Source: Dietzia sp. NCCP-2495 (GTDB taxonomy: Bacteria > Actinomycetota > Actinomycetes > Mycobacteriales > Mycobacteriaceae). Taken from it: a stretch of 64,000 nt of DNA. The notes beneath the pieces were generated by a model, which was not told the origin of the DNA, searched no databases, and saw nothing but the letters and a program-made list of their open reading frames with translations. The stretch lies in the NCBI RefSeq assembly GCF_026011735.1, contig NZ_BRVN01000012.1:28518-92517 (forward strand), written 5' to 3'. Within the stretch, counting starts at the first letter, position 1; each line of letters begins with the position of its first letter. The position numbers were made by a program, and so were the translations under genes. Below are positions 1 through 7,780 of this stretch, in pieces.

Positions 1-276
1 ACCCACCCCAACTCCGACCTGCGACGCGACGACACCTACCTCGCCGTCGAGCGGCGTGACGGCCGTCGGTGGATCAGGGTCCACGACGACGGCGACTGGT
101 CCACCATGATCGTGTTCGAGGGCATGCTCACCGTGACGAACGCCCTCATCACCTGGGACATCCCCCAGGACACCCCGGCCGGTGAGTACCGGATCGTCTA
201 CACCGCCTCCGGCCGCGGGATCGACGGGCGACTGTTCCCCGTCAGGGGCGAGAGCAGGGGCTTCCACGTCCGCTGA
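1..276 (+). CDS. Neutral/alkaline ceramidase, C-terminal end (5' partial)
   Basis: The reading frame is open from base 1 and stops with TGA at 274-276, leaving 91 residues. The tail reads as the Ig-like C-terminal domain of neutral ceramidases: NSDLRRDDTYLAVE, then a DGDWSTMIVFE stretch, then WDIPQDTPAGEYRIVY and a final GFHV. In this family the N-terminal part carries the Zn-dependent amidase that splits ceramide into sphingosine and fatty acid, and the protein is usually secreted. None of the catalytic part is in the window, so activity cannot be judged. The next gene is on the same strand 100 bp away with its own ribosome binding site. The family call rests on pattern memory of this C-terminal domain. 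Confidence 0.75.
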   Translation, partial: THPNSDLRRDDTYLAVERRDGRRWIRVHDDGDWSTMIVFEGMLTVTNALITWDIPQDTPAGEYRIVYTASGRGIDGRLFPVRGESRGFHVR

Positions 277-376
277 CAGGTGACCTGAGATACTGGGACC
301 GTGGTCACTTGCACGTCCTAGTGCTGGACCCCCACGTGCCAGACCCGTACCTTCCCTCAACGAAAGGACATCACCC

Positions 377-1144
377 GTGGACATCAAGGGTGCATCCGTC
401 ATCGTCACCGGCGCCGCTTCCGGCCTCGGCAACGCCACCGCCCGCTCGTTCGCCGAGAAGGGCGCCCTCGTCTTCGGCCTCGACCTCCAGTCCTCGATCG
501 ACAAGGCCGTCGAGCAGGGCATCGACGAGGGCATCACCCTCCTCGCCGCCGACGTCACCAGTGAGGACGACGTCAAGGCCGCCATCGCCAAGGCCACCGA
601 GGCCGCCCCGCTGCGCGTCGCCGTGAACTGCGCCGGCATCGCCCCGGCCGCCCGCATCGTCTCGAAGAAGGGCGTCCACGCGCTCGACCTCTTCCAGACC
701 TGCATCTCGGTGAACCTCGTGGGCACCTTCAACGTCCTGCGTCTGGCCGCCGAGGCCATGTCCACCCAGGACACGGTCGACGAGGACGGCCAGCGTGGCG
801 TCATCATCAACACCGCCTCGGTCGCTGCGTACGAGGGCCAGGTCGGCCAGATCGCCTACGCCGCCTCGAAGGGTGGCGTCTACTCGATGGGGATCTGTGC
901 CGCGCGTGACCTCGCGCAGTTCGGCATCCGCGTCAACACCATCGCCCCGGGCACCATCGAGACCCCGATGCTCAAGGGCCTGACCGAGGAGTTCCAGAAG
1001 TCGCTGGAGGCCGCGATCCCGTTCCCGTCGCGCCTCGGACGTCCGTCGGACTACGCGGCCCTGGCAAACGCGATCGTCGAGCAGGACTACCTCAACGGCG
1101 AGAGCTTCCGCATGGACGGCGCCCTGCGCATGGCCCCGCGCTAG
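377..1144 (+). CDS. SDR-family 3-hydroxyacyl-CoA dehydrogenase-like oxidoreductase
   Basis: A 255-residue classical short-chain dehydrogenase. The NAD-binding motif TGAASGLG is at residues 11-18, NCAG is near 84-87, and the catalytic set is Ser148, Tyr161 and Lys165 (YAASK). Length and the VIVTGAASGLG start resemble type-2 3-hydroxyacyl-CoA dehydrogenases (HSD17B10-like), which oxidise 3-hydroxyacyl-CoA or 3-hydroxy-2-methylbutyryl-CoA in fatty acid or isoleucine breakdown. The start is GTG at 377, preceded by GAAAGGA at 362-368. It seems to be a single-gene unit. SDR substrate assignment from sequence is weak, so another hydroxyacyl or alcohol substrate is possible. Confidence 0.8.
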   Translation: MDIKGASVIVTGAASGLGNATARSFAEKGALVFGLDLQSSIDKAVEQGIDEGITLLAADVTSEDDVKAAIAKATEAAPLRVAVNCAGIAPAARIVSKKGVHALDLFQTCISVNLVGTFNVLRLAAEAMSTQDTVDEDGQRGVIINTASVAAYEGQVGQIAYAASKGGVYSMGICAARDLAQFGIRVNTIAPGTIETPMLKGLTEEFQKSLEAAIPFPSRLGRPSDYAALANAIVEQDYLNGESFRMDGALRMAPR

Positions 1145-1209
1145 ACCATCCCCGCGCCGCGCCGCGCCCGGCCTGCGCCCGGCCTGCGCCGCGCCCGACC
1201 TGGGCCCGC

Positions 1210-1277
1210 ATCCGCTACTCTCCCTCCACATCCGCTACCCCTATATGGGTAGCGAAACCGCAGGGAGAGTAGCGGAT
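1210..1277. repeat. Nested perfect inverted repeat (16-bp outer arms, 8-bp inner arms)
   Basis: The outer arms ATCCGCTACTCTCCCT (1210-1225) and its exact complement at 1262-1277 enclose a second perfect inverted repeat, CGCTACCC (1233-1240) and GGGTAGCG (1247-1254), around CTATAT. All four arms share the core TCCGCTAC or its complement. It could form a cruciform or a two-tier RNA hairpin. It lies 66 bp after the SDR stop, so it could act as a terminator, but the sharing of one 8-bp core by four sites also fits a protein-binding element or a small mobile palindrome. Confidence 0.85.
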
Positions 1278-1310
1278 TTCGTGTTTGAGGGGCGGGGGCG
1301 TCCGCATTGC

Positions 1311-1432
1311 CCCGCGGTAGGCGATCCCCGCGGTAGGCGATCCCCGCGGTAGGCGATCCCGGCGGTGGGCGATCCCGGCGGTGGGCGATCCCCGCGGTGG
1401 GCGATCCCGGCACTGGGCGATCTCCGCGCTAG
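1311..1432. repeat. Tandem array of a 16-bp unit (about 7.6 copies)
   Basis: Seven complete units of GCGATCCCCGCGGTAG (variants GCGATCCCGGCGGTGG and GCGATCTCCGCGCTAG) run head to tail from 1321 to 1432, with a partial unit at 1311-1320. There are no spacers, so this is not a CRISPR. No gene overlaps it. The 1145-1553 gap holds this array, the nested palindrome before it, a terminator and a 30-bp duplication after it. Confidence 0.9.
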
Positions 1433-1463
1433 GCCAGACCTGGCTGGTAATTCCTGCCGACAT

Positions 1464-1502
1464 GACTGAGGCCCACCCCCGGATCAGGGGTGGGCCTCAG
1501 TC
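1464..1502. terminator. Strong bidirectional hairpin terminator
   Basis: Perfect 16-bp stem GACTGAGGCCCACCCC (1464-1479) with its complement at 1487-1502 around a 7-nt loop. It lies between the plus-strand SDR and the convergent minus-strand 86-residue gene. There is no U-tract, as is usual in high-GC actinobacteria. Confidence 0.8.
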
Positions 1503-1510
1503 GTCCGGCG

Positions 1511-1570
1511 TGCGGTGAGTCTCTCAGCCGCGGCCGTTCGTGCGGTGAGACTCTCAGCCGCGGCCGTTGT
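1511..1570. repeat. 30-bp tandem duplication over the stop codon of the 86-aa gene
   Basis: Units at 1511-1540 and 1541-1570 match at about 28 of 30 positions. The second copy contains the minus-strand stop codon (1554-1556) and the last codons of the gene. The first copy repeats that end downstream, so a second in-frame stop follows 30 bp later. Confidence 0.85.
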
Positions 1571-1814
1571 CTGCACCCGGGCCGGGGGCCGGAGCCGGAG
1601 CGGCCGGAGCGGCGTCCTGGGCCGGGGTCCAGGGCAGCGGCGGGAGCTGGATGCCGGCGTTGGTGAGCGCGGCGTGGATCTCCGGCGCGAAGTAGACGCC
1701 GGCGCCGATCGCGGCGATCGAGCCGACGCCCAGGGCGGTACGCAGGATCGCGCCCGTGCTGATGGTCAGGGCAGTGGCGGCCGCGACGGCTGCAACCTTG
1801 CGGGTGGTGAACAT
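1554..1814 (-). CDS. Small membrane-anchored or exported protein, unknown function
   Basis: An 86-residue protein with a basic start (MFTTRKV), a hydrophobic stretch at about residues 8-28, a second hydrophobic segment VGSIAAIGAGVYFA near 30-43, and a Pro/Ala-rich tail from about residue 58. It looks like a small membrane protein or a protein with a signal anchor. I do not recognise a family. The start ATG (1812-1814) lies 6 bp after the stop of the upstream nuclease-like gene on the same strand, so the two are probably co-transcribed. The 3' end is duplicated (1511-1570). Confidence 0.6.
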   Translation of the reverse strand: MFTTRKVAAVAAATALTISTGAILRTALGVGSIAAIGAGVYFAPEIHAALTNAGIQLPPLPWTPAQDAAPAAPAPAPGPGADNGRG

Positions 1815-1820
1815 ATGAGT

Positions 1821-3503
1821 TCAGTTCTTCGATATCCAGTCGCGCACTGCCCGAGTCGCACGGACGTCATCCTCGTTGTAGATGAGAATCCTCCCACGGC
1901 CCGCCTCTGCCTCTCTCCCCCTCGACATCTGCGCGTCGCGGTACCAGCCGATCGACGCCTCTCCCCCGGCCTCCGGATCGCGCCAGTGGAAGCCGGCGAC
2001 GGGGGCCACGACCTTGAGTCCGAGACCCGAGGTGGACACGAACTGCGTCCGCACCGCCTCGTGTACGTCGACCCACTGCGGGGAGGAGATGAAGCCGCGG
2101 ACCTCGGCCACCGAGGGGACGCCCTTCACCACGGCGCGCGTGCCCTCGGGGCCGAACCGCGTGGCGGTGGACAGCATCCAGCCGTTCTCCGCGGATCGCG
2201 AGTAGCAGTACGCCCGGAACGAGCGCCCCTGGCCGGCGGCGCGGTCACGGATCGCGGTGAGCCAGCGCCAGAACTCGGCGAACGACCGGCCCTCGTCGGC
2301 GTCCGGCAGGCGCGCCCAGGTGGCGAACGGCCGGTAGCCCTCGGCCTCCAGCGGTCGCCCGTCGCGCAGCGTGAGCAACGTACCCCACAGGTACGCGCCG
2401 TCGTCGAGATGACTCTCCAGGTCGACATCCACCTCGATGTCGGCGCGCGGGATCGTCGGCCGCGCCACCTTGGGGACCACGACCTCGCCGTCGCGGTGCG
2501 CCCGAGCGCGCAGCACCGCGTCCGCGAACGGTTCGCCGTTCCAGTCGGGCGGGCGGGAGGTCCCCGCGTCGGCGAGATCGGAGACCGTGCGGATCCCCAC
2601 CGCGTGGAGGGGGCCGACCTGTCCACCGCCGACGACGAGACTCACATCGTCGTCCAGTTCGAGCCGCTCCCGACACCCCGGAACACGCTCTCTCGGTCCC
2701 TGCCAGCCCTCCCACCAGGGGCACGTCCGGCACTCGCCGATCCGGCTCGGCGCGGTGGGCAGCGTCCCCCTCACCACCTCCAGGCGCGTCGCGTGGGTCC
2801 GGTCCGCCGCCTCGAGCACCGGGTGCAGGTCGTGCACCACCGAGCGCGACGACCCCAGGCCGAGCACCGCCCCGACGGGCCGGGCCGCCGCGTGCCCGAT
2901 CGCCTCGAGCAGGTGCCACGCGTGGACGAGCCGGTCCAGGTCCCCCGGGTGACGACGCACCCGCAGGGTCGGGTCCGGAGCCGGCGCCCAGTCGAGCAGC
3001 CGCGTGACCAGGGCCCGGGACGAGCTCCCGCCCCGTCGGGGGTCGACGACCTTGTGGTTGACCACCAGCGCCGGCACGTACCCGCCCCCCGGCACCGCCG
3101 CCAGCGTGCAGCGCATGCCCTCACGGCCCGAGCACGGATCCGCCGGCAGGGCGGCGCCCCACACCAGGGTCGCCCCCTCATCTAGTGCCCGGAGCGTGCG
3201 CTGCTCGTCGTCGTCGTCGGGAAGATCCCCCGGCAGATCCGTCCACCGGTCCCCCACCACGTCCACCACCCGCACGCCCGGGCCCGCGCCCCTCAGGGCG
3301 CGCTCCCGCAGCCCCGCGCGGCGGTCACCGGCGGCCATCGCGCGCTGCCGCACTCCCTCGTCGACGGGCGCCCACCGCCACCATCCGGCCTCCGCACCGG
3401 CCTCCCGGGCCACACGGTGCAGGCACCGCGCCCCCGACGCGGGACCCACCACCCGCTCGTCGGGGGACGCGTGTGTGGCGTTCCCGGCATCCTCCATCGG
3501 CAT
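1821..3503 (-). CDS. TM0106-like RecB-family nuclease with RNase H-like C-terminal domain
   Basis: A 560-residue protein. The middle carries a Cys cluster (ECRTCPWW and then PGCRERLELDD), as in Fe-S-containing RecB-like nucleases. The C-terminal third begins with an acidic strand, ADIEVDVDLE, and ends with YNEDDVRATRAVRDWI; both are the signature of the YprB/RNase H-like domain in the TM0106 family. The N-terminal half should hold the PD-(D/E)XK fold, of which NHKVVDPRRG may be the catalytic Lys strand. Its likely role is DNA or RNA hydrolysis in an unknown process. The start could be at 3503 or, two codons later, at 3497. It leads a probable two-gene unit with the 86-residue membrane protein. 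Confidence 0.7.
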   Translation of the reverse strand: MPMEDAGNATHASPDERVVGPASGARCLHRVAREAGAEAGWWRWAPVDEGVRQRAMAAGDRRAGLRERALRGAGPGVRVVDVVGDRWTDLPGDLPDDDDEQRTLRALDEGATLVWGAALPADPCSGREGMRCTLAAVPGGGYVPALVVNHKVVDPRRGGSSSRALVTRLLDWAPAPDPTLRVRRHPGDLDRLVHAWHLLEAIGHAAARPVGAVLGLGSSRSVVHDLHPVLEAADRTHATRLEVVRGTLPTAPSRIGECRTCPWWEGWQGPRERVPGCRERLELDDDVSLVVGGGQVGPLHAVGIRTVSDLADAGTSRPPDWNGEPFADAVLRARAHRDGEVVVPKVARPTIPRADIEVDVDLESHLDDGAYLWGTLLTLRDGRPLEAEGYRPFATWARLPDADEGRSFAEFWRWLTAIRDRAAGQGRSFRAYCYSRSAENGWMLSTATRFGPEGTRAVVKGVPSVAEVRGFISSPQWVDVHEAVRTQFVSTSGLGLKVVAPVAGFHWRDPEAGGEASIGWYRDAQMSRGREAEAGRGRILIYNEDDVRATRAVRDWISKN

Positions 3504-3622
3504 CCATTCTGGACCAGAACCCGCCCGACACCGACGTCCGGTCGACGGTCCTCCTCCTATGACACCGGCCGTTCGCCTAGGCTGGTGACCTGATGATCGC
3601 GACGAGAGAAGGATCGACGCCC

Positions 3623-4459
3623 ATGGGCAAGCTGACGACCTACCGCGACAAGCGCGCCGAACTCAAGGCCCACGCCAAGGCCCTGAAGTCCACCGCGATG
3701 AAGGAGGCGAAGCTCGCCGCCAAGGAGACCCGCGCCAAGGCCAAGGAGGCGCACCGCGTGGACCTGGCCGAGGCCAAGGAACGCGCCAAGCTGGCCAGCA
3801 AGACCGCCGACCGCAAGGCCAAGCGCGACGCGAAGCGCCTCGAGAAGCAGGACAAGCTCGCCCAGAAGGCCGCCAAGCGCGACCGGCAGACCGAGAAGGC
3901 CCTGTCCAAGCAGGAGCGCGCCACCCTCAAGCGCGAGGCGAAGCTCGCCGCCAAGGACCGAAAGGCCGCCGAGAAGATCGAGGCCGCCGGCCGCAAGCAC
4001 GAGTACCAGCTCGCCGAGATGGAGCTGAAGAAGCTCGACGGCACCAAGCTGGGCAAGGAGGACCTCGAGCGCTGGCTTGGCCTGGCCAAGGTCGCCACCC
4101 CGGTCCTGCTGCCCATCCTCTACAAGGTCGTCTCGAACGCGCAGGGGTCCTCCGCCCCGCCGGCCGCCGTGGACCTCAAGTCCGAGGGCATCAACGCCAC
4201 CGGCCCCGGCGCCGCGCTCGGCGTGCGCATCGTCCGCCTCGAGCAGACCCTCGACCAGCTCTCCACCGCCCGCAGCGGTGAGCGCGCGGTCACCGACTTC
4301 ATCTCCGCCACCCGGTCGCGCCTGGGTGATCTCCGGACCGCCGTCGAGGCCGCCGAGATCACCCCCACCGCCCAGCGTCGCGAGGTGCACTCGTCCATCT
4401 CCGGCGAGCTCGACCGGATCAACAAGGACGTCTTCGCCCGCCTCGGGGTCAAGGCGTGA
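3623..4459 (+). CDS. DUF6474-like Lys/Ala-rich coiled-coil protein with one membrane segment
   Basis: A 278-residue protein. Residues 1-130 are extremely rich in Lys, Ala and Glu, with heptad-like repeats that should form a long coiled coil. A single hydrophobic segment (WLGLAKVATPVLLPILYKVV) follows at about 145-165, then a mixed helical C-terminal part. I chose the ATG at 3623 because GAAGGA (3608-3613) stands 9 nt before it; an upstream ATG at 3593 also exists. The function is unknown; it resembles proteins annotated DUF6474 in Corynebacteriales. The stop overlaps the GTG of the next gene (GTGA), so it is translationally coupled to the CopC-like protein. Confidence 0.7.
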   Translation: MGKLTTYRDKRAELKAHAKALKSTAMKEAKLAAKETRAKAKEAHRVDLAEAKERAKLASKTADRKAKRDAKRLEKQDKLAQKAAKRDRQTEKALSKQERATLKREAKLAAKDRKAAEKIEAAGRKHEYQLAEMELKKLDGTKLGKEDLERWLGLAKVATPVLLPILYKVVSNAQGSSAPPAAVDLKSEGINATGPGAALGVRIVRLEQTLDQLSTARSGERAVTDFISATRSRLGDLRTAVEAAEITPTAQRREVHSSISGELDRINKDVFARLGVKA

Positions 4460-5124
4460 CGGGAGCTCGTCGGCGCCTCGGCGGCATCGTCGCCGCCGGT
4501 GCGCTGATCGGCGGCACCGGACTGGCCGTCGCCGTCCCCACCGTGGTCACCGCGCCGGTCGCGGCCGCGCACTCGGTGCTCCTGTCGATCGATCCGCAGG
4601 ACGGCGTTGAGGTCGCGGGCTCCCCGGAGCAGATCGTCCTGACCTTCAACGAGGAGATCAACCCGAACTTCGTCACCGTCGCAGTGACGAACGAGGGCGA
4701 CACGACCAACCGCGTCGCCGGTGACCCCACCGTCGACGGCGCGACGGTGACGGCGCAGGTCTCCGACCTCGCCGCCGGCGAGTACACCGTCGGGTACCGC
4801 GTCACCTCCGCCGACGGGCACGTCGTGAGCGGCTCGTCGACGTTCCGCGTCGCCGGCGAGGCCGGTGACGACGACGCCGAGGGCGGTTCCGCGGCCACCA
4901 CTGGCCAGGCTCCGGCCTCGGGCGCACCGACGGCGCAGAGCGGTCAGGGCACCGGGACCGAGCCCGCGGACTCCGGCGACACCGATTCCACGGATGCCGG
5001 TTCCACGGATGCCGAGGCCCAGGACTCCGAGGACCGGGTCAACCCGGCGATCTGGGTCGTGGCCGGGGTCGCCGCGGCGTTGATCGCGGGGGCGTTCTTC
5101 CTCCTGCGTCGCGGCAAGGACTGA
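4456..5124 (+). CDS. CopC-domain exported copper-binding protein with C-terminal membrane anchor
   Basis: A 222-residue protein with a signal peptide (about residues 1-38, cleavage near VAAAHS), a CopC beta-sandwich domain at about 39-135, an acidic Ser/Thr-rich linker, and one transmembrane helix (IWVVAGVAAALIAGAFFLL) before RRGKD. His39 would be the new N-terminal residue, the position that binds Cu(II) in CopC proteins, and a second His lies in SADGHVVSG (about 122). It therefore probably binds copper outside the membrane. It overlaps the upstream coiled-coil gene by 4 bp. No CopD partner is adjacent. Confidence 0.82.
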   Translation: MTGARRRLGGIVAAGALIGGTGLAVAVPTVVTAPVAAAHSVLLSIDPQDGVEVAGSPEQIVLTFNEEINPNFVTVAVTNEGDTTNRVAGDPTVDGATVTAQVSDLAAGEYTVGYRVTSADGHVVSGSSTFRVAGEAGDDDAEGGSAATTGQAPASGAPTAQSGQGTGTEPADSGDTDSTDAGSTDAEAQDSEDRVNPAIWVVAGVAAALIAGAFFLLRRGKD

Positions 5125-5133
5125 GCCACAGAC

Positions 5134-5184
5134 GAAAGCGGGTCCCACACCCCCTCCCCTGTGGAGGGCGTGCGGGACCCGTTC
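5134..5184. terminator. Hairpin terminator between copC-like gene and gabD2
   Basis: CGGGTCCCACAC (5139-5150) pairs with GTGCGGGACCCG (5170-5181) with one mismatch. It separates the plus-strand CopC gene from the convergent gabD2. Confidence 0.65.
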
Positions 5185-5186
5185 GT

Positions 5187-5240
5187 CGTGCGTACGGGCT
5201 CGTGAGTACGGACCCCGTGCGTCCGGGCTCTAGCGTCCCG
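5187..5240. repeat. Degenerate 14-15-bp tandem repeats up to the gabD2 stop
   Basis: Units CGTGCGTACGGGCT (5187-5200), CGTGAGTACGGACCC (5201-5215) and CGTGCGTCCGGGCT (5216-5229) abut the gabD2 stop codon (5230-5232), with a weakly similar fourth unit inside the gene end. Confidence 0.65.
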
Positions 5241-6795
5241 GCAGGAGCCGCATGGCGTCGGTGGCCGGGGCCAGCAGCTTCTGCCACCGGGTGCGCGGCA
5301 GGAACCCGGGTCCGCCCATGTGCATCACGCGCTGCGTGGCGATGGTCTGGGCCTCGGTGTACTTGAGCAGGCCCTCGTCACCGTGGCGGCGGCCGACGCC
5401 GGACGCGCCCATGCCGCCCATCGGCCCGGCGACGGATCCCCAGCCGGCGACGTAGCCCTCACCGACGTTGACGGTGCCGGTCCGCAACCTGGCCGCGATC
5501 TCCTCGCCCTCCGCGTCGGAGCCGGCGAACACGGACGAGTTGAGCCCGTACTCGGTGTCGTTGGCCTTGGCGATCGCCTCCTCCACCGAGTCGACCGGGT
5601 AGATCGACACGACCGGGCCGAAGGTCTCCTCCTCGTAGCAGGTCGCACTGTCGGGGACGTCGGTGAGCAGGGTCGGCTCGTAGAACAGCGGGCCCAGGTC
5701 GGGGCGCGGACGACCGCCGGCGAGCACGCGGGCGCCCTTGGCCACGGCGTCGTCGACGTGCGCGGTCACGGTCTCGAGCTGATCGGTGGAGATGAGGCTG
5801 CCCATCTCGGCCTCGAAGTCGTACCCGGCGCCCAGGCTCATGGCCTTCACGCGCGCGGTGAGCGTCTTGATGAGCTGCGGCGCGATGGACTTCTCCACGT
5901 ACACGCGCTCGACGGAGATGCACAGCTGGCCGGAGTTGGAGTAGAACGCGCGGGTGGCGACCTCGGCCACCTCGTCGAGGTCGGCGCTGGCGGTGACGAT
6001 CATGGCGTTCTTGCCGCCGAGTTCGGCGGAGTAGCCGATGAGCCGCTCGCCGCACTGGCGGCCGAGGGTGCGGCCGGTGGCGGTGGAGCCGGTGAACATG
6101 AGGTAGTCGACGGTCTCGACGATCGCGCCGCCGACGGTGCCGCCGGAGCCGGGCACCACCTGGAACAGGTCGCGGGGCAGGCCGGCGCGGTAGAGCATCT
6201 CGGCGGCAGCGAGCGCACAGAACGGCGTGATCGAGGCGGGCTTGATCACCACGGCGTTCCCGGCGGCCAGGGCGGCCAGCGCGTCGGTGGCGGCGAGGTT
6301 GAGCGGGTAGTTCCAGGGGGCGATCACGCCCACGACGCCCTTGGGCTGGCGGCGCACGACGGCCTTGGTGAGGCCGGGCAGCATGCCCTGGACGCGCTGG
6401 GGTGCGAGTAGTCCGGGCGCGACGCGCGCGTAGTGGCGCGAGGTGATGAGGCAGTCGAGCACCTCTTCCTGGGCGGAGGCGCGGCTCTTTCCGGTTTCGG
6501 CCTGGATGATGTCCATCAGTTCGTCGCGTCCCCGCATGACGTGCTTTGCGAAGCGCTCGAGCACGGCGACGCGGTCCTTGGGGTCACGCTCGGCCCAGGC
6601 GACCTGGGCGGCGCGGGCGCGGGCGACGGCGGCGCGGACGTCGTCGGCGGTGCCGACGGGGATCTCGGCGAGCGGCTCGCCGGTGAACACCTCGTTGATC
6701 GTCGCGGAGGGACGACTCGACGGGTCGGCGACGAAGTCGGGGATCGCGACGAGGTCGCGCAGGCGGTCGTACACGCGGGGTGTGGGTCGGCTCAT
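5230..6795 (-). CDS. gabD2: Succinate-semialdehyde dehydrogenase (NADP+), GabD2-like
   Basis: A 521-residue aldehyde dehydrogenase, close in length to mycobacterial GabD2. Key residues are present: Asn162 in PWNYPL, Glu258 in ELGGKN and the catalytic Cys292 in SNSGQLCIS. It should oxidise succinate semialdehyde to succinate, linking GABA or 2-oxoglutarate decarboxylation to the TCA cycle. The frame runs open well upstream, but the ATG at 6795 (MSRPTPRVYDRL) gives the normal family length. The divergent MerR gene starts 95 bp away. Tandem repeats reach its stop. Another semialdehyde substrate is possible. Confidence 0.8.
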   Translation of the reverse strand: MSRPTPRVYDRLRDLVAIPDFVADPSSRPSATINEVFTGEPLAEIPVGTADDVRAAVARARAAQVAWAERDPKDRVAVLERFAKHVMRGRDELMDIIQAETGKSRASAQEEVLDCLITSRHYARVAPGLLAPQRVQGMLPGLTKAVVRRQPKGVVGVIAPWNYPLNLAATDALAALAAGNAVVIKPASITPFCALAAAEMLYRAGLPRDLFQVVPGSGGTVGGAIVETVDYLMFTGSTATGRTLGRQCGERLIGYSAELGGKNAMIVTASADLDEVAEVATRAFYSNSGQLCISVERVYVEKSIAPQLIKTLTARVKAMSLGAGYDFEAEMGSLISTDQLETVTAHVDDAVAKGARVLAGGRPRPDLGPLFYEPTLLTDVPDSATCYEEETFGPVVSIYPVDSVEEAIAKANDTEYGLNSSVFAGSDAEGEEIAARLRTGTVNVGEGYVAGWGSVAGPMGGMGASGVGRRHGDEGLLKYTEAQTIATQRVMHMGGPGFLPRTRWQKLLAPATDAMRLLPGR

Positions 6796-6834
6796 AGTTT
6801 CCAGGCTACCGGCGAGTAAGAAGTTGCGGAAGGC

Positions 6835-6866
6835 TTGACCCTGACGCCGCGTCAGGCCCCAACCTC
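6835..6866 (+). promoter_or_regulatory. MerR/TipA-type promoter with palindromic operator
   Basis: TTGACC (6835-6840) is followed by the perfect palindrome CCTGACGCCGCGTCAGG (6840-6856), with a weak -10 (AACCTC, 6861-6866) about 20 bp downstream. An over-long spacer filled by a palindrome is typical for MerR-family promoters, and the CTGACG..CGTCAG core resembles TipA-type sites. It probably mediates autoregulation of the next gene. Confidence 0.65.
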
Positions 6867-6890
6867 GTTCCCGTGAGAGATGCTGGAGGT

Positions 6891-7685
6891 ATGACGACAG
6901 GCAAGGGCCGCACCGTGGGTGAGGTCGCCGACCTGGTGGGAGTGACCGTGAGGACACTGCACCACTGGGATCGGATCGGGTTGGTGTCCGCGAGCGGCCG
7001 CACGTGGTCGGACTACCGGGTGTATGACGACGACGACGTCGCCCGCATCCACCGGGTCCTGGTCTACAGAGAGCTGGGTTTTCCGCTCGCGCAGATCGCC
7101 GAGATCCTCGACGATCCCGGGGTGGACGAGTCCGCCCATCTGGCGCGGCAGCGAGAGCTCCTGCTCGGCCGCATCTCCCACCTGCAGGAGATGGTCTCCG
7201 CAGTAGACCGCCTGAAGGAGGCGATCGGAATGAACACACCCCTGACCCCTGAGGACCGGGCGGAGATCTTCGGTACCGACTGGAAGGAGGAGTACCAGGT
7301 CGAGGCCGAGGAGCGGTGGGGCGAGACCCCGCAGTGGGCGCAGTCGCAGGAGCGCACGGCCCGCATGTCCAAGGAGGACTGGAAGCGGGTCAAGGCCGAG
7401 GGCGATGCGCTGAACGCCGACCTCGCCGCGGCGAAGCGCACCGGCGTCGACCCGGCCTCCCCCGAGGCGGCCGCGTTGGCCGAGCGGCACCGGGCATCGA
7501 TCGCGCAGTTCTACGACTGCACGTACTCGATGCAGGTGTGCCTGGCCCGGATGTACACGCAGGACCAGCGGTTCGCCGAGACGTACGACTCGCTCGAGCC
7601 CGGCCTGACGCAGTGGCTCGTCGCCGCTGTCGAGGCCAATGCCCGGGCGCACGGCGTCGACCCGGAGACCGCGACCTGGGAGTAG
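6891..7685 (+). CDS. MerR-family regulator with TipAS ligand-binding domain
   Basis: A 264-residue protein. The N-terminal winged helix (VGEVADLVGVTVRTLHHWD) is followed by YRVYDDDDVARIHRVLVYRELG, a coiled-coil dimer helix, and a TipAS/antibiotic-binding domain whose end contains YDCTYSMQVCLARMY. Such proteins sense thiopeptides or other ligands and activate promoters with 19-20-bp spacers. The start is not certain. ATG 6891 gives the usual N-terminus, but GGAGG (6885-6889) is only 1 nt away. A GTG at 6873 sits where transcription should begin and could be a leaderless start. Confidence 0.8.
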   Translation: MTTGKGRTVGEVADLVGVTVRTLHHWDRIGLVSASGRTWSDYRVYDDDDVARIHRVLVYRELGFPLAQIAEILDDPGVDESAHLARQRELLLGRISHLQEMVSAVDRLKEAIGMNTPLTPEDRAEIFGTDWKEEYQVEAEERWGETPQWAQSQERTARMSKEDWKRVKAEGDALNADLAAAKRTGVDPASPEAAALAERHRASIAQFYDCTYSMQVCLARMYTQDQRFAETYDSLEPGLTQWLVAAVEANARAHGVDPETATWE

Positions 7686-7767
7686 CTCCGTCCGCCAGTG
7701 CCGAGCCGCGGCTCCCCGTTCCGTGCCGCGGCTCCCGGTGGCACCCCACGGCGCGGGCACCCGTCCG

Positions 7768-7773
7768 TACGCT
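7768..7773 (+). promoter_or_regulatory. -10 box TACGCT, leaderless start of the SDR gene
   Basis: TACGCT ends 7 nt before the ATG at 7781, so transcription should begin at or next to the start codon. No Shine-Dalgarno sequence is seen. Confidence 0.55.
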
Positions 7774-7780
7774 GGCCCGC

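Noticed and set aside
1311..1432. CRISPR array
   Set aside because: The 16-bp units are contiguous without spacers, and no cas gene is near.
1515..3185. Open frame of 556 codons antisense to the RecB-like nuclease
   Set aside because: The composition is typical of a high-GC shadow frame and the opposite strand has clear motifs.
5320..6411. Open frame of 363 codons antisense to gabD2
   Set aside because: It lies opposite a well-supported aldehyde dehydrogenase and encodes no recognisable protein.
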